From contig JAAYJJ010000079.1 of assembly GCA_012522985.1 (NCBI GenBank), positions 1 to 14,538 of the forward strand: DNA of 14,538 bases, read 5' to 3'. Shown here in pieces: positions 6,457 through 14,538 of the stretch (within the stretch, counting starts at the first letter, position 1; each line of letters begins with the position of its first letter). Both the position numbers and the translations under genes were made by a program. The notes beneath the pieces are model-generated. The model searched no databases, was not told the origin of the DNA, and was given only the letters and a program-made list of their open reading frames with translations. This DNA is from Aliarcobacter butzleri. GTDB taxonomy: Bacteria > Campylobacterota > Campylobacteria > Campylobacterales > Arcobacteraceae.

Positions 6457-6615
6457 TTAATTTACTCTTCCTATCATATCAAAACTACTTATACAGACAA
6501 AAGAAAGATACTTTCTATGAGTACCACAAGCTTTATCTAATCTTAAGGTCGCAATTTGCGACCTTAAGATTGGAATAGCTATTGTTTGATTTTCTGTTAA
6601 AGTTAAGTTATTCAT
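6457..6615 (-). pseudogene. Remnant of a second ORF6N-domain gene (52 codons)
   Basis: This short frame exactly fills the pseI-pseH gap. Its ATG at 6615 overlaps the pseI stop (TAATG), and its TAA ends one base before the pseH ATG. The first residues, MNNLTLTENQTI, resemble the N-terminus of ORF6N/KilA-N-type proteins. The next part, ILRSQIATLR followed by GTHRKYLSFV, resembles the internal stretch of the same family that normally precedes a FTEQG block (compare YSPHLPKVFTEKG at residues 77-89 of the intact gene at 7650-8222). About 50-60 residues of the DNA-binding part seem to be missing between the two pieces, and the sequence after FVC no longer fits the family. I read it as an internally deleted and truncated remnant that keeps the reading frame through the operon. 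A live small protein is possible but unsupported. It contains the palindrome at 6539-6571. Confidence 0.6.
6539..6571. repeat. 33-base perfect palindrome inside the ORF6N remnant (16-base arms, one-base centre)
   Basis: The arms are AATCTTAAGGTCGCAA and its exact reverse complement around centre base 6555. The central 17 bases (6547-6563) read GGTCGCAATTTGCGACC. The intact ORF6N gene has GGTGGAAATTTTCCACC at 8012-8028: 13 of 17 positions are equal, and the four differences are two mirror-image pairs that preserve the symmetry. No U-run follows, so it is not a standard terminator. On the minus strand it encodes residues of the LRSQIATLR stretch. It may be a protein-binding site, an RNA hairpin, or a mobile palindromic unit. 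Confidence 0.88.
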
Positions 6616-7640
6616 TATATTTCCAATCTATCCCCAAATTTATAATCCCTCTTAGCCTTTTTACCTAAAATATCTTTTAAATACTTTGGATGAAGTCCAT
6701 AAAATGGTCTTACACTTTTGATATTTTCTTCACTAAACTCTTCTCCAGCTTTTATATCACAGCTTACATACAAACTTCTAGCAAATCGCCTTTGTTTTGC
6801 TCTTTTTTCATTTAGGCTATATTCCACCTTTCCAAGTAGCTTTTGTGTATCTCTAATAGCTTTTATCATATCACTAAATTCAGTTTTATCAAGGCTAAAT
6901 CCACTATCAGGTCCACCAATATTTTTGTCTAATATAAAATGCTTCTCTATTACTTTAGCTCCTAATGTAACTGCTACTACAGGAGCAATATGCCCTAAAG
7001 TATGATCAGAAAATCCCACTTCCACCCCAAAGGTATCACGCATATTTGCTATAGTTTTAAGATTTGCTTCTTCAAACTTTGCAGGATATTCACTAGTACA
7101 TTTAAGTAGTATAATATTGTTATTTCCTTCTTCTTTACAGATATTTACCACATCTAATATCTCATCTATTGTGGCTACTCCTGTACTTATAATAATTGGT
7201 TTTTGTTTACTTGCTGTATATCGTACTAGTTCATAATCAGTGATTTCAAACGATGATATTTTATAAGCACTTGGGTTAAATTGCTCTAGAAAATCAACTG
7301 CACTCTTATCAAAAGGAGTTGAAAAAATATCAATACCCAAACTTCTTGCATAATCAAACAACTCTTCATGCCACTCCCACGGTGTATATGCCCATTCATA
7401 AAGCTCATAAAGATTTTTACCATCCCAAAGAGTGCCACCCTCTATCATAAAATCAGGATTCTTGCTATTTAATGTTATCGTATCAGCAGTGTAAGTTTGA
7501 AGTTTTATAGCGTTCGCGCCGATTTTCTTTGCGGCTTTTATAGTCTCTTTCGCAGTTTCTATACTCCCATTGTGATTTGCACTAAGCTCAGCTATTATAT
7601 ATACACCATCACTATTTAGATCAAAGTTCCCTATTTTCAT
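6615..7640 (-). CDS. pseI: Pseudaminic acid synthase
   Basis: A NeuB-family aldol-type synthase that condenses 6-deoxy-AltdiNAc with phosphoenolpyruvate to give pseudaminic acid in the cytoplasm. The 341-residue length is typical. The TIM-barrel domain opens with GVYIIAELSANHNGS and continues with ANAIKLQTYTADT (42-54 region), FSTPFDKSAVDFLE and KISSFEI, then CTSEYPA, GFSDHT and EKHFILD. The GGTLWDGKNLYELYEWAYTPWEW block favours PseI over sialic (NeuB) or legionaminic (LegI) synthases. The C-terminus is a SAF antifreeze-like domain (RSLYVSCDIKAGEEF to the end). The ATG at 7640 has GGGAAG four bases upstream, nine bases after the stop of the ORF6N gene, so pseI is still served by its own ribosome site despite the inserted gene. 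Confidence 0.95.
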   Translation of the reverse strand: MKIGNFDLNSDGVYIIAELSANHNGSIETAKETIKAAKKIGANAIKLQTYTADTITLNSKNPDFMIEGGTLWDGKNLYELYEWAYTPWEWHEELFDYARSLGIDIFSTPFDKSAVDFLEQFNPSAYKISSFEITDYELVRYTASKQKPIIISTGVATIDEILDVVNICKEEGNNNIILLKCTSEYPAKFEEANLKTIANMRDTFGVEVGFSDHTLGHIAPVVAVTLGAKVIEKHFILDKNIGGPDSGFSLDKTEFSDMIKAIRDTQKLLGKVEYSLNEKRAKQRRFARSLYVSCDIKAGEEFSEENIKSVRPFYGLHPKYLKDILGKKAKRDYKFGDRLEI

Positions 7641-7649
7641 TTTACTTCC

Positions 7650-8222
7650 CTACTTTTTTATCTTCTTTATGCTTCTACTAACTTTTGCAAAACCTAGATT
7701 AAACTCAAATTTTGTAGTGGTCTCTACTAGCTCACCATCTTCAGTATTTGCTAAAATCTCATCTTCTATTTCGATAATCTCTTCCAAAATTTTGTTTGAT
7801 TTTTCTGCTAAATCTCTTTGTATATTTTCATCTTCTGTCTTCATAATAGAGTTTATATTTCTTGAAAGCTCTTTTATTTTTGAAAAAGTTTCTATAATTT
7901 TTATAGTTGTTTGTGTTGCTACTTTACTTTTTATAATAGTAGCCAACATATAAAGCCCTTTTTCTGTAAAAACTTTTGGCAAATGCGGTGAATACTTGAT
8001 TGTAGAGAGGTGGTGGAAATTTTCCACCACCTCCATTTTCTCTTCTTTACTTAGCTCAATTATATAACCTTTTGGAAATTTATCAGGATTATTTGCAACA
8101 GCTTTATTTATATCTCTAGTTTCAACTCCATACAGTTGAGCAACATCTCTATCAACTAAAACATACTTATCTTGATACTTTATTAACCTATTTTCTAGAT
8201 CTTCAAACTTTATAATTTCCAT
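7650..8222 (-). CDS. ORF6N-domain (KilA-N/Bro-like) DNA-binding protein
   Basis: A 190-residue protein of the phage-type ORF6N family. The N-terminal domain (about 10-110) has YVLVDRDVAQLYGVET (20-35), the family's hallmark 'D.D.A.LYGVET', then INKAVANNPDKFP (38-50) and VFTEKGLYMLATI (84-96). The C-terminal part (about 120-165, SIMKTEDENIQRDLAEKSNKILEEIIEIEDEIL) is a probable coiled coil. The ATG at 8222 is chosen because AGGAG stands six bases upstream; an in-frame TTG two codons earlier would sit on that site. Its start lies within the pseG 3' end (20-base overlap), and it ends nine bases before pseI. It has no role in pseudaminic acid synthesis. Relatives are phage antirepressor-like or chromosomal regulators of mostly unknown role. 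I infer a cargo gene inserted at a gene junction. A 27-base palindrome sits within residues 64-72. Confidence 0.85.
   Translation of the reverse strand: MEIIKFEDLENRLIKYQDKYVLVDRDVAQLYGVETRDINKAVANNPDKFPKGYIIELSKEEKMEVVENFHHLSTIKYSPHLPKVFTEKGLYMLATIIKSKVATQTTIKIIETFSKIKELSRNINSIMKTEDENIQRDLAEKSNKILEEIIEIEDEILANTEDGELVETTTKFEFNLGFAKVSRSIKKIKK
8007..8033. repeat. 27-base perfect palindrome inside the intact ORF6N gene (13-base arms, one-base centre)
   Basis: The arms are GAGGTGGTGGAAA and its exact reverse complement around centre base 8020. On the minus strand it encodes EVVENFHHL (residues 64-72). Its 17-base core matches that of the palindrome at 6539-6571 with mirror-symmetric changes only. 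The centre is the second base of codon 68 here, but the first base of codon 21 in the remnant, so the two palindromes are read in different frames and give unrelated peptides at what looks like the same place in the protein. Confidence 0.88.
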
Positions 8223-9123
8223 TTGCAACTCCTAAGAATTTTTCTATACCTTCTTGTAATATTTTTTTATCAAACTTTTTCATAGCAAAATAGCCATTTT
8301 GCTTTAAAAACCTATACATCAACTTTTGATTTTTTGCAGTTTGTATAGCTATCATATCAACATCCAAATAATAGACTTCATTTGCTATTACACTAGGAGT
8401 TATTATAGCTAAACTACTTTGTTTTATCAAAAATGCAATCTCTTTTGAGTCAATATGTAGCTTAATATTTTCTTTATCCTCACAATATTCTTTTAGGCTT
8501 ACTAAGTGTTGATTTGCTTTTGTGGTAACCACATTGATGAGTATGTTTTTCTTTAGTTCTTGTATAGATTGTAGGATTTTTTGTGTTAGATTACTATGGT
8601 CATTGCCACCCATAGCTACAAAAATAGAAGTTTGAGATCTATCTACGACTAGGTTTTTTGCCTTTTTAAACTCTTCTCTTAGAAGTGTATATTTAGCCCC
8701 ACACTTTATATCACAGTTTTTAGGTACCAAACCTTTGTATCTGCTTTTTTTAGCATAAATATTGTGATTGAGCAATATATCACAATGATGTTGTTTATAC
8801 AAATCATCCAAGACCATAAGTACTCTTTGTGGATTTCTTTTTTTAAGTCTTTGTTCAAATTTATAAGAAATATTATAACTATCTATGATTATTAGGTTTA
8901 TTGATAACTGTTTGATTAGTTTGTGAAGTTCACCAAGGCTATTATTTTTTAAAAGCTTTATCTCATATCCTGCTTCTTTGATTTTGTAGTTAATATTACC
9001 TTGTAGATCTTGGGTAGCAAATATAACACTATTTTTTTCAAACTCTTTTGCTAGGGCCAAACACCTCATAATATGCCCTGTACCTATGGTTGCAGAAGAA
9101 TCAACCCTAAAGAGAATATTCAT
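8203..9123 (-). CDS. pseG: UDP-2,4-diacetamido-2,4,6-trideoxy-beta-L-altropyranose hydrolase
   Basis: Removes UDP from UDP-6-deoxy-AltdiNAc to release the free sugar used by PseI; a cytoplasmic GT-B-fold hydrolase. The start is set at the ATG at 9123, not at the in-frame ATG six codons earlier. This gives the normal PseG N-terminus MNILFRVDSSATIGTGHIMRC, in which H17 coincides with the catalytic histidine 17 of Campylobacter PseG. Other blocks are LIIDSYNI, VLMVLDDLYK, LLNHNIYA, LLREEF, FVAMGGNDHSN and IITPSVIANEVYYL. At 306 residues it is longer than the roughly 275 of Campylobacter PseG, mainly toward the C-terminus, where it runs 20 bases into the ORF6N gene. It overlaps pseF by 17 bases. 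The upstream ribosome site (GAGG, 12 bases away) is distant, so translational coupling to pseF is likely. Confidence 0.92.
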   Translation of the reverse strand: MNILFRVDSSATIGTGHIMRCLALAKEFEKNSVIFATQDLQGNINYKIKEAGYEIKLLKNNSLGELHKLIKQLSINLIIIDSYNISYKFEQRLKKRNPQRVLMVLDDLYKQHHCDILLNHNIYAKKSRYKGLVPKNCDIKCGAKYTLLREEFKKAKNLVVDRSQTSIFVAMGGNDHSNLTQKILQSIQELKKNILINVVTTKANQHLVSLKEYCEDKENIKLHIDSKEIAFLIKQSSLAIITPSVIANEVYYLDVDMIAIQTAKNQKLMYRFLKQNGYFAMKKFDKKILQEGIEKFLGVANGNYKV

Positions 9124-9811
9124 TTTTTTGTATAACCTCATACATAAGCTCAGCTCTTGCCCAATCTTCTAGTGTATCTATATCTTGTACCAAATATCTA
9201 GGAAGTATGATAGGAATACTATCTTTTCCAAATATAATATCATCTGTACTTTGCTCTAGCTTATTCCAATAAAACTGCCCCGCATCTTGGTATGCCTCTT
9301 CTAAATCTTGGCTTCTTTTTGGAAAGTTTTCCGGCCAAAACATCTCACATCTTCCATTACTAGTAACTTTAAATGTTCGCTGTATTGGATAAGGCATAGA
9401 AGTACATGAAAAAGCATACTTTGCATTTGAGTTTTGTAGTTTTGTAAAGCCTTCTAGCAAATACTTTTGGCTCACAAATGGAGCCGTTGCATAAATAGTA
9501 CATACATACTCTATCTTCTTACCCTCAGCCTTTAAAAACTCTATTGCATGATTTACAACCGCACCAGTTCCTACAAAATCATCACTTAGTTCATCTGGTC
9601 TTACAAATGGCACACTTGCACCATGACTAGTAGCCACATTTGCTATTTGCTTATCATCAGTTGATACTATTACCTCATCAAAAAGCTTTGATTTTAGAGC
9701 CGTTTCTATACTATAAGCTATTAGTGGCTTTCCATGAAAATCTTTGATATTTTTTCGTGGAATTCTTTTACTTCCTCCACGAGCTGGGATTATTGCTACT
9801 ATTTTAGACAT
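9107..9811 (-). CDS. pseF: CMP-pseudaminic acid cytidylyltransferase
   Basis: Transfers CMP from CTP to pseudaminic acid, giving the donor for flagellin glycosyltransferases. The 234-residue length fits the family. The N-terminal nucleotide-binding signature IIPARGGSKRIPRKNI (7-22) is followed by GKPLIAYSIE and DEVIVSTDDKQIA, and then by YATAPF and YQDAGQFYW, a block seen in PseF proteins. The PYPIQRTF stretch and the order next to pseC and pseG favour PseF over NeuA (sialic acid) or LegF. Its start overlaps the pseC stop by eight bases. Confidence 0.94.
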   Translation of the reverse strand: MSKIVAIIPARGGSKRIPRKNIKDFHGKPLIAYSIETALKSKLFDEVIVSTDDKQIANVATSHGASVPFVRPDELSDDFVGTGAVVNHAIEFLKAEGKKIEYVCTIYATAPFVSQKYLLEGFTKLQNSNAKYAFSCTSMPYPIQRTFKVTSNGRCEMFWPENFPKRSQDLEEAYQDAGQFYWNKLEQSTDDIIFGKDSIPIILPRYLVQDIDTLEDWARAELMYEVIQKNEYSL

Positions 9812-10931
9812 TTAGCACCTCAAACAAGCTTTTTATTACATAGTTTTGTTCTTCATCACTCAAGCTTGGATACAATGGCAATGAAAAGCACTCTTTATAG
9901 TATCTATCCATTATAGGTGTATCTTCATCACCATATCCTAGATTTTTATAAAATGGCTGTTTATTTATAGGGATATAGTGTAGTTGCAAACCTATGTTTT
10001 TTTCTTTCATTTTATCAAATAGCTCTATCTTTGAGACATTTTGCTTACTAAAATCTACTCTTACTACATATAGATGATAAGATGATTTTCCATCAAAAGC
10101 ATATAAAGGCTTTATTATACTACCCTCAAAGGCTTTATCATATCTTTGTACTAGATCTAGCCGCCTTTTTATAAAACTATCAAGCTTTTTAAACTGATTT
10201 ATCCCCAAAGCACATTGTATATCTGTAAGCCTATAATTAAATCCCAAAGAGTGCATTTCATAGTACCAAGGAGCAAGTTCAGGCATTCTTTGCATTCCAT
10301 GAGTTCGCAATTGTAAAAGCTTTTTATATAAGCTCTCATTATTTGTAGTAACCGCTCCACCCTCACCAGTAGTTAGGTGTTTTACAGGATGAAAAGAAAG
10401 AGTACTTATATCACTATTTGCACAAGATCCAGCACTTATACCACCCCATTTTGCCCCCAAAGAGTGAGCACAATCTTCTAATATCTTCACTCCATATCTA
10501 TTTTTTAGGTATTGTAATTTTTCTTGATTTACTATATTTCCACTAAAATGCACTACATAAATAGCCTTTATAGAGCTATCTTTTTTAAGTCTCTCTTCGC
10601 ATTGTTCTAAGTCAATATTACCATCTTCGCAAATATCCACAAAAATAGGCTTTGCCCCTACATAAAGAACCGAATTTGATGTAGCCAAAAAAGAGTTTGG
10701 AGTGGTCAATACTTTATCATCTTTTCCTAGTAAGACTAAAGAAGCTAAGTGCAAAGCAGCCGTTCCATTTGACACGGCAACTGCATATGCAGCACCTGTA
10801 AACTCACAAATCTTATCTTCAAACTCTGCTATTTTAGGGCCTGTTGTTAAAAAAGGAGATTTTAAAACCTCTATAACAGCTTCTATATCATCTTCATCTA
10901 TAGATTGTTTGCCATAAGGTATAAAATTCAT
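9804..10931 (-). CDS. pseC: UDP-4-amino-4,6-dideoxy-N-acetyl-beta-L-altrosamine transaminase
   Basis: PLP-dependent DegT/DnrJ/EryC1 aminotransferase that converts the PseB 4-keto product to UDP-4-amino-4,6-dideoxy-AltNAc, with glutamate as the usual amino donor. The 375-residue length is typical. VAVSNGTAALHLA (51-63) binds the cofactor phosphate, LEDCAHSLGA (151-160) holds the PLP-stacking aspartate, and SFHPVKHLTTGEGG (179-192) contains the Schiff-base lysine K184. LQLHYIPI and YKECFSLPLYPSL near the end are also conserved in PseC. The N-terminus FIPYGKQSIDEDDIEAV is the family start. The ATG directly abuts the pseB stop with no base between, so the two are co-translated. Confidence 0.95.
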   Translation of the reverse strand: MNFIPYGKQSIDEDDIEAVIEVLKSPFLTTGPKIAEFEDKICEFTGAAYAVAVSNGTAALHLASLVLLGKDDKVLTTPNSFLATSNSVLYVGAKPIFVDICEDGNIDLEQCEERLKKDSSIKAIYVVHFSGNIVNQEKLQYLKNRYGVKILEDCAHSLGAKWGGISAGSCANSDISTLSFHPVKHLTTGEGGAVTTNNESLYKKLLQLRTHGMQRMPELAPWYYEMHSLGFNYRLTDIQCALGINQFKKLDSFIKRRLDLVQRYDKAFEGSIIKPLYAFDGKSSYHLYVVRVDFSKQNVSKIELFDKMKEKNIGLQLHYIPINKQPFYKNLGYGDEDTPIMDRYYKECFSLPLYPSLSDEEQNYVIKSLFEVLNV

Positions 10932-13024
<2,093 letters not shown>

Positions 13025-13027
13025 ACC

Positions 13028-14080
13028 CTAGCCCCTTATTTCAAGTTCACCATTTAATGCACCCATCTCATTGATAAGTTCAATAGTGTCTATTATCTCA
13101 CTTAAAGGAAGTTTCATTACCTTTAAAGCCCTCATTACATCTGCTATTGTTGGTTTTGCTTTACTGTTTAATAAAGCATTATCCAAGTTTACCTCAACTG
13201 CTCTATTGCCTATTTTGACATCATCTCCTATATCAAGTCCTTGATTTATTTTATTATCATTCCAAGCTTGTTCACTTAAAGAACTCTGTTTTATTCTCAA
13301 TGTAAAGTTATTTTTTGTGATAGTTACTGGATTTACTACTATATCATCTCCAGCTATTATTATTCCTAAATATTTATCTATTATTACTTTTCTTTTTATT
13401 TCAGATTCTATAGGTAAGTTTTCTATTTGAGCTATAAAACTAACCATAGATATATTATCTGGTTTTCTTATCTCAATAGTTCTTGTATCTATAGCAAATG
13501 CTAAGTTTTGTCTAAAGTGATTATTTATAATCTGCTGTACCAAATCAGCATACTTTGCAGAGTTTTTGATTAGGCTTAGAGTTAGGCTATCTTCATTAAA
13601 AAGATCAAAATCAAGCTCATTTTCTATAATAGCCCCATCATATATAAAACCTGTAGTTAGATTGCCCCCATTTGCTATAATATTGCCTTGAGCTAGTGCA
13701 TAAACCTCACCATTTACCGCTTTTAGCTCTGTTAGAAGTAGTACACCCTTATCTATAGACTTTGCATCACCTATGGCTGATATATCTACTCTTATCTTAT
13801 CTCCTTGCCTTGCAAAAGGAGGTAGTTGTGCTGTTACCATAACTGCTGCTATGTTTTTGGACTTTATAGATGAAGTTGGGATTTTAATATAAGAGTTTCT
13901 AAGTAAGTTTTGCAAAGATTGCATAGTAAACTGACTCTTATCACCAGTTCCAGCAAGTCCTACTACCAAACCATAGCCTATCAATTGATTTTCTCTAATA
14001 CCAACAACATTAGCTATATCTTTGATAGTTTGTGCATAAATAGATATCGACATAAATACAATTAATATTAGTTTTTTCAA
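13028..14080 (-). CDS. flgI: Flagellar P-ring protein FlgI
   Basis: Periplasmic ring protein that forms, around the rod in the peptidoglycan layer, a bushing for the flagellum. The 350-residue length is typical. Residues 1-16 (MKKLILIVFMSISIYA) form a Sec signal peptide, with likely cleavage before Q17. The mature start TIKDIANVVGIRENQLIGYGLVVGLAGTGDK is the FlgI hallmark. PPFARQGDKIRVDISAIGDAKS and the C-terminal TIADVMRALKVMKLPLSEIIDTIELI are also conserved. The start is a TTG at 14080, the only in-frame start that leaves a complete signal peptide, with a weak GGA about eight bases upstream. It heads the leftward run of genes in this window. Confidence 0.96.
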   Translation of the reverse strand: MKKLILIVFMSISIYAQTIKDIANVVGIRENQLIGYGLVVGLAGTGDKSQFTMQSLQNLLRNSYIKIPTSSIKSKNIAAVMVTAQLPPFARQGDKIRVDISAIGDAKSIDKGVLLLTELKAVNGEVYALAQGNIIANGGNLTTGFIYDGAIIENELDFDLFNEDSLTLSLIKNSAKYADLVQQIINNHFRQNLAFAIDTRTIEIRKPDNISMVSFIAQIENLPIESEIKRKVIIDKYLGIIIAGDDIVVNPVTITKNNFTLRIKQSSLSEQAWNDNKINQGLDIGDDVKIGNRAVEVNLDNALLNSKAKPTIADVMRALKVMKLPLSEIIDTIELINEMGALNGELEIRG

Positions 14081-14175
14081 TATTTTTATCCAGTTTTATG
14101 AATTTCTGATACATTTTACTATATTTTAACAAAATTTAATATAAAATAAGGATAATTTTAAAAATGAGGCACTAT
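14081..14175. promoter_or_regulatory. Divergent intergenic region between flgI and the rightward hypothetical gene
   Basis: About 85-95 bases of extremely AT-rich DNA separate two divergent genes, so it must hold the promoter of the rightward gene and probably one for flgI. TATATT at 14120-14125 and TATAAA near 14140 are loose -10-like strings for the plus strand, and several similar strings occur on the minus strand, but none has a convincing partner. I see no sigma-54 (TGGC-N-TTGC type) or clear sigma-28 promoter. No operator repeat stands out. Confidence 0.35.
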
Positions 14176-14538
14176 TTGAATATATATATTTATGGCGAAA
14201 AATCATTTAAACAAGAAATAAGTAAGATTCTTGACCATTCAAATATTGTACTAAAGCTTGAAGGATATGGCAACGTTGAAGAGATAGATTCTTTAGAACT
14301 TCTAAAAGAGGCTATTCAAAACAACACTGAAGATATCTTTTTAATCGATGAATCAAAGATTATAGACAAAGAGTCAATAAATGCTAAGTTAAAGTTTTTA
14401 ACCCCAAAAGATGGTATAGAAAAAGAGTTTTTACAAAAATATAATATTTTTGATACACAAATAGACTCTAGCGGTTCTTTAGGCAAACAAATAAGTAGGA
14501 AAGTTGATAGATTTCTAAAAGCCGAAGAAGAAAGACAA
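14176..14538 (+). CDS. Conserved hypothetical protein, N-terminal part (runs off the window)
   Basis: The frame is open to the end of the window (121 codons from this start). The TTG at 14176 is preferred because GAGG stands six bases upstream and the protein then begins MNIYIYGEKSFKQEI, with the first strand at the very start. The ATG at 14164, four codons earlier, has only AAGGA 11 bases away and is the alternative. The sequence shows an initial beta strand (NIYIYG), helix (FKQEISKILDHS), EIDSLELLKEAIQNN, strand DIFLIDESKII, then a charged loop with LTPKDGIEKEFL. This alternation suggests a small alpha/beta domain of Rossmann or receiver type, but no catalytic motif is recognised. Position beside flgI hints at a flagellar connection; no function is assigned. 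Confidence 0.72.
   Translation, partial: MNIYIYGEKSFKQEISKILDHSNIVLKLEGYGNVEEIDSLELLKEAIQNNTEDIFLIDESKIIDKESINAKLKFLTPKDGIEKEFLQKYNIFDTQIDSSGSLGKQISRKVDRFLKAEEERQ

Noticed and set aside
6539..6571. Rho-independent terminator in the pseI-pseH gap
   Set aside because: The stem is strong but no U-run follows on either strand; it lies inside a coding-like remnant, and pseH downstream on the same strand completes the same pathway, so termination here would be counterproductive.
6615..7640. NeuB or LegI (sialic or legionaminic acid synthase) in place of PseI
   Set aside because: The gene set pseB/pseC/pseG/pseF, the inverting dehydratase residues and the GTLWDGKNLYELYEWAYTPW block all point to pseudaminic acid; no NeuC/LegG-type epimerase is present.
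14081..14163. Sigma-54 promoter for flgI
   Set aside because: No GG/GC pair with the required spacing (TGGC-N-TTGC type) is visible on either strand of the gap.

Overview
The window looks like a chromosome segment of a flagellated Campylobacterota species. The reasons are the very AT-rich DNA, TTG starts on several genes, the tightly overlapping genes, and the pairing of flagellar genes with a complete pseudaminic acid pathway. An Arcobacter-group or Sulfurimonas/Sulfurospirillum-like host fits best, but the genus cannot be fixed from the sequence alone. Almost everything lies on the minus strand and reads from right to left.

Right end (about 11.9-14.5 kb): flgI (flagellar P-ring) and fliM (motor switch) run leftward. 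A divergent, incomplete conserved hypothetical gene runs rightward from the same 80-100 bp intergenic space.

Middle (about 5.9-11.9 kb): directly behind fliM is the pseudaminic acid (Pse) pathway in the order pseB, pseC, pseF, pseG, [ORF6N gene], pseI, [ORF6N remnant], pseH-like acetyltransferase. All six steps from UDP-GlcNAc to CMP-Pse are covered. Pse is the sugar that O-glycosylates flagellins in this phylum, so the flagellar and glycosylation genes make functional sense together.

Behind pseH (3.6-5.9 kb) is a translationally coupled acyl module: an acyl carrier protein, a FabG-like SDR reductase and an AMP-forming acyl ligase. I infer that it makes an unusual (hydroxy)acyl group for a sugar. 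The left end (1-2.45 kb) carries a GlfT2-like GT2 glycosyltransferase, UDP-galactopyranose mutase (glf) and the start of a Stealth-family sugar-phosphate transferase. This suggests a glycan with galactofuranose and a phosphodiester-linked sugar.

Accessory genes have been slotted into junctions of this cluster: an intact ORF6N-domain gene between pseG and pseI, a 52-codon ORF6N remnant that exactly fills the pseI-pseH gap, and a decayed zeta-toxin-like gene with its small partner between the ligase and the glycosyltransferase. The zeta module is flanked by imperfect 85-87 bp direct repeats of the ligase 3' end.

The most interesting signal is a pair of near-perfect palindromes with a one-base centre, one inside each ORF6N gene. 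They share a 17-bp core whose four differences form two symmetric, compensating pairs, yet they are read in different codon phases and so encode different peptides. This points to selection on the DNA palindrome itself, perhaps as a self-recognition or autoregulatory site.
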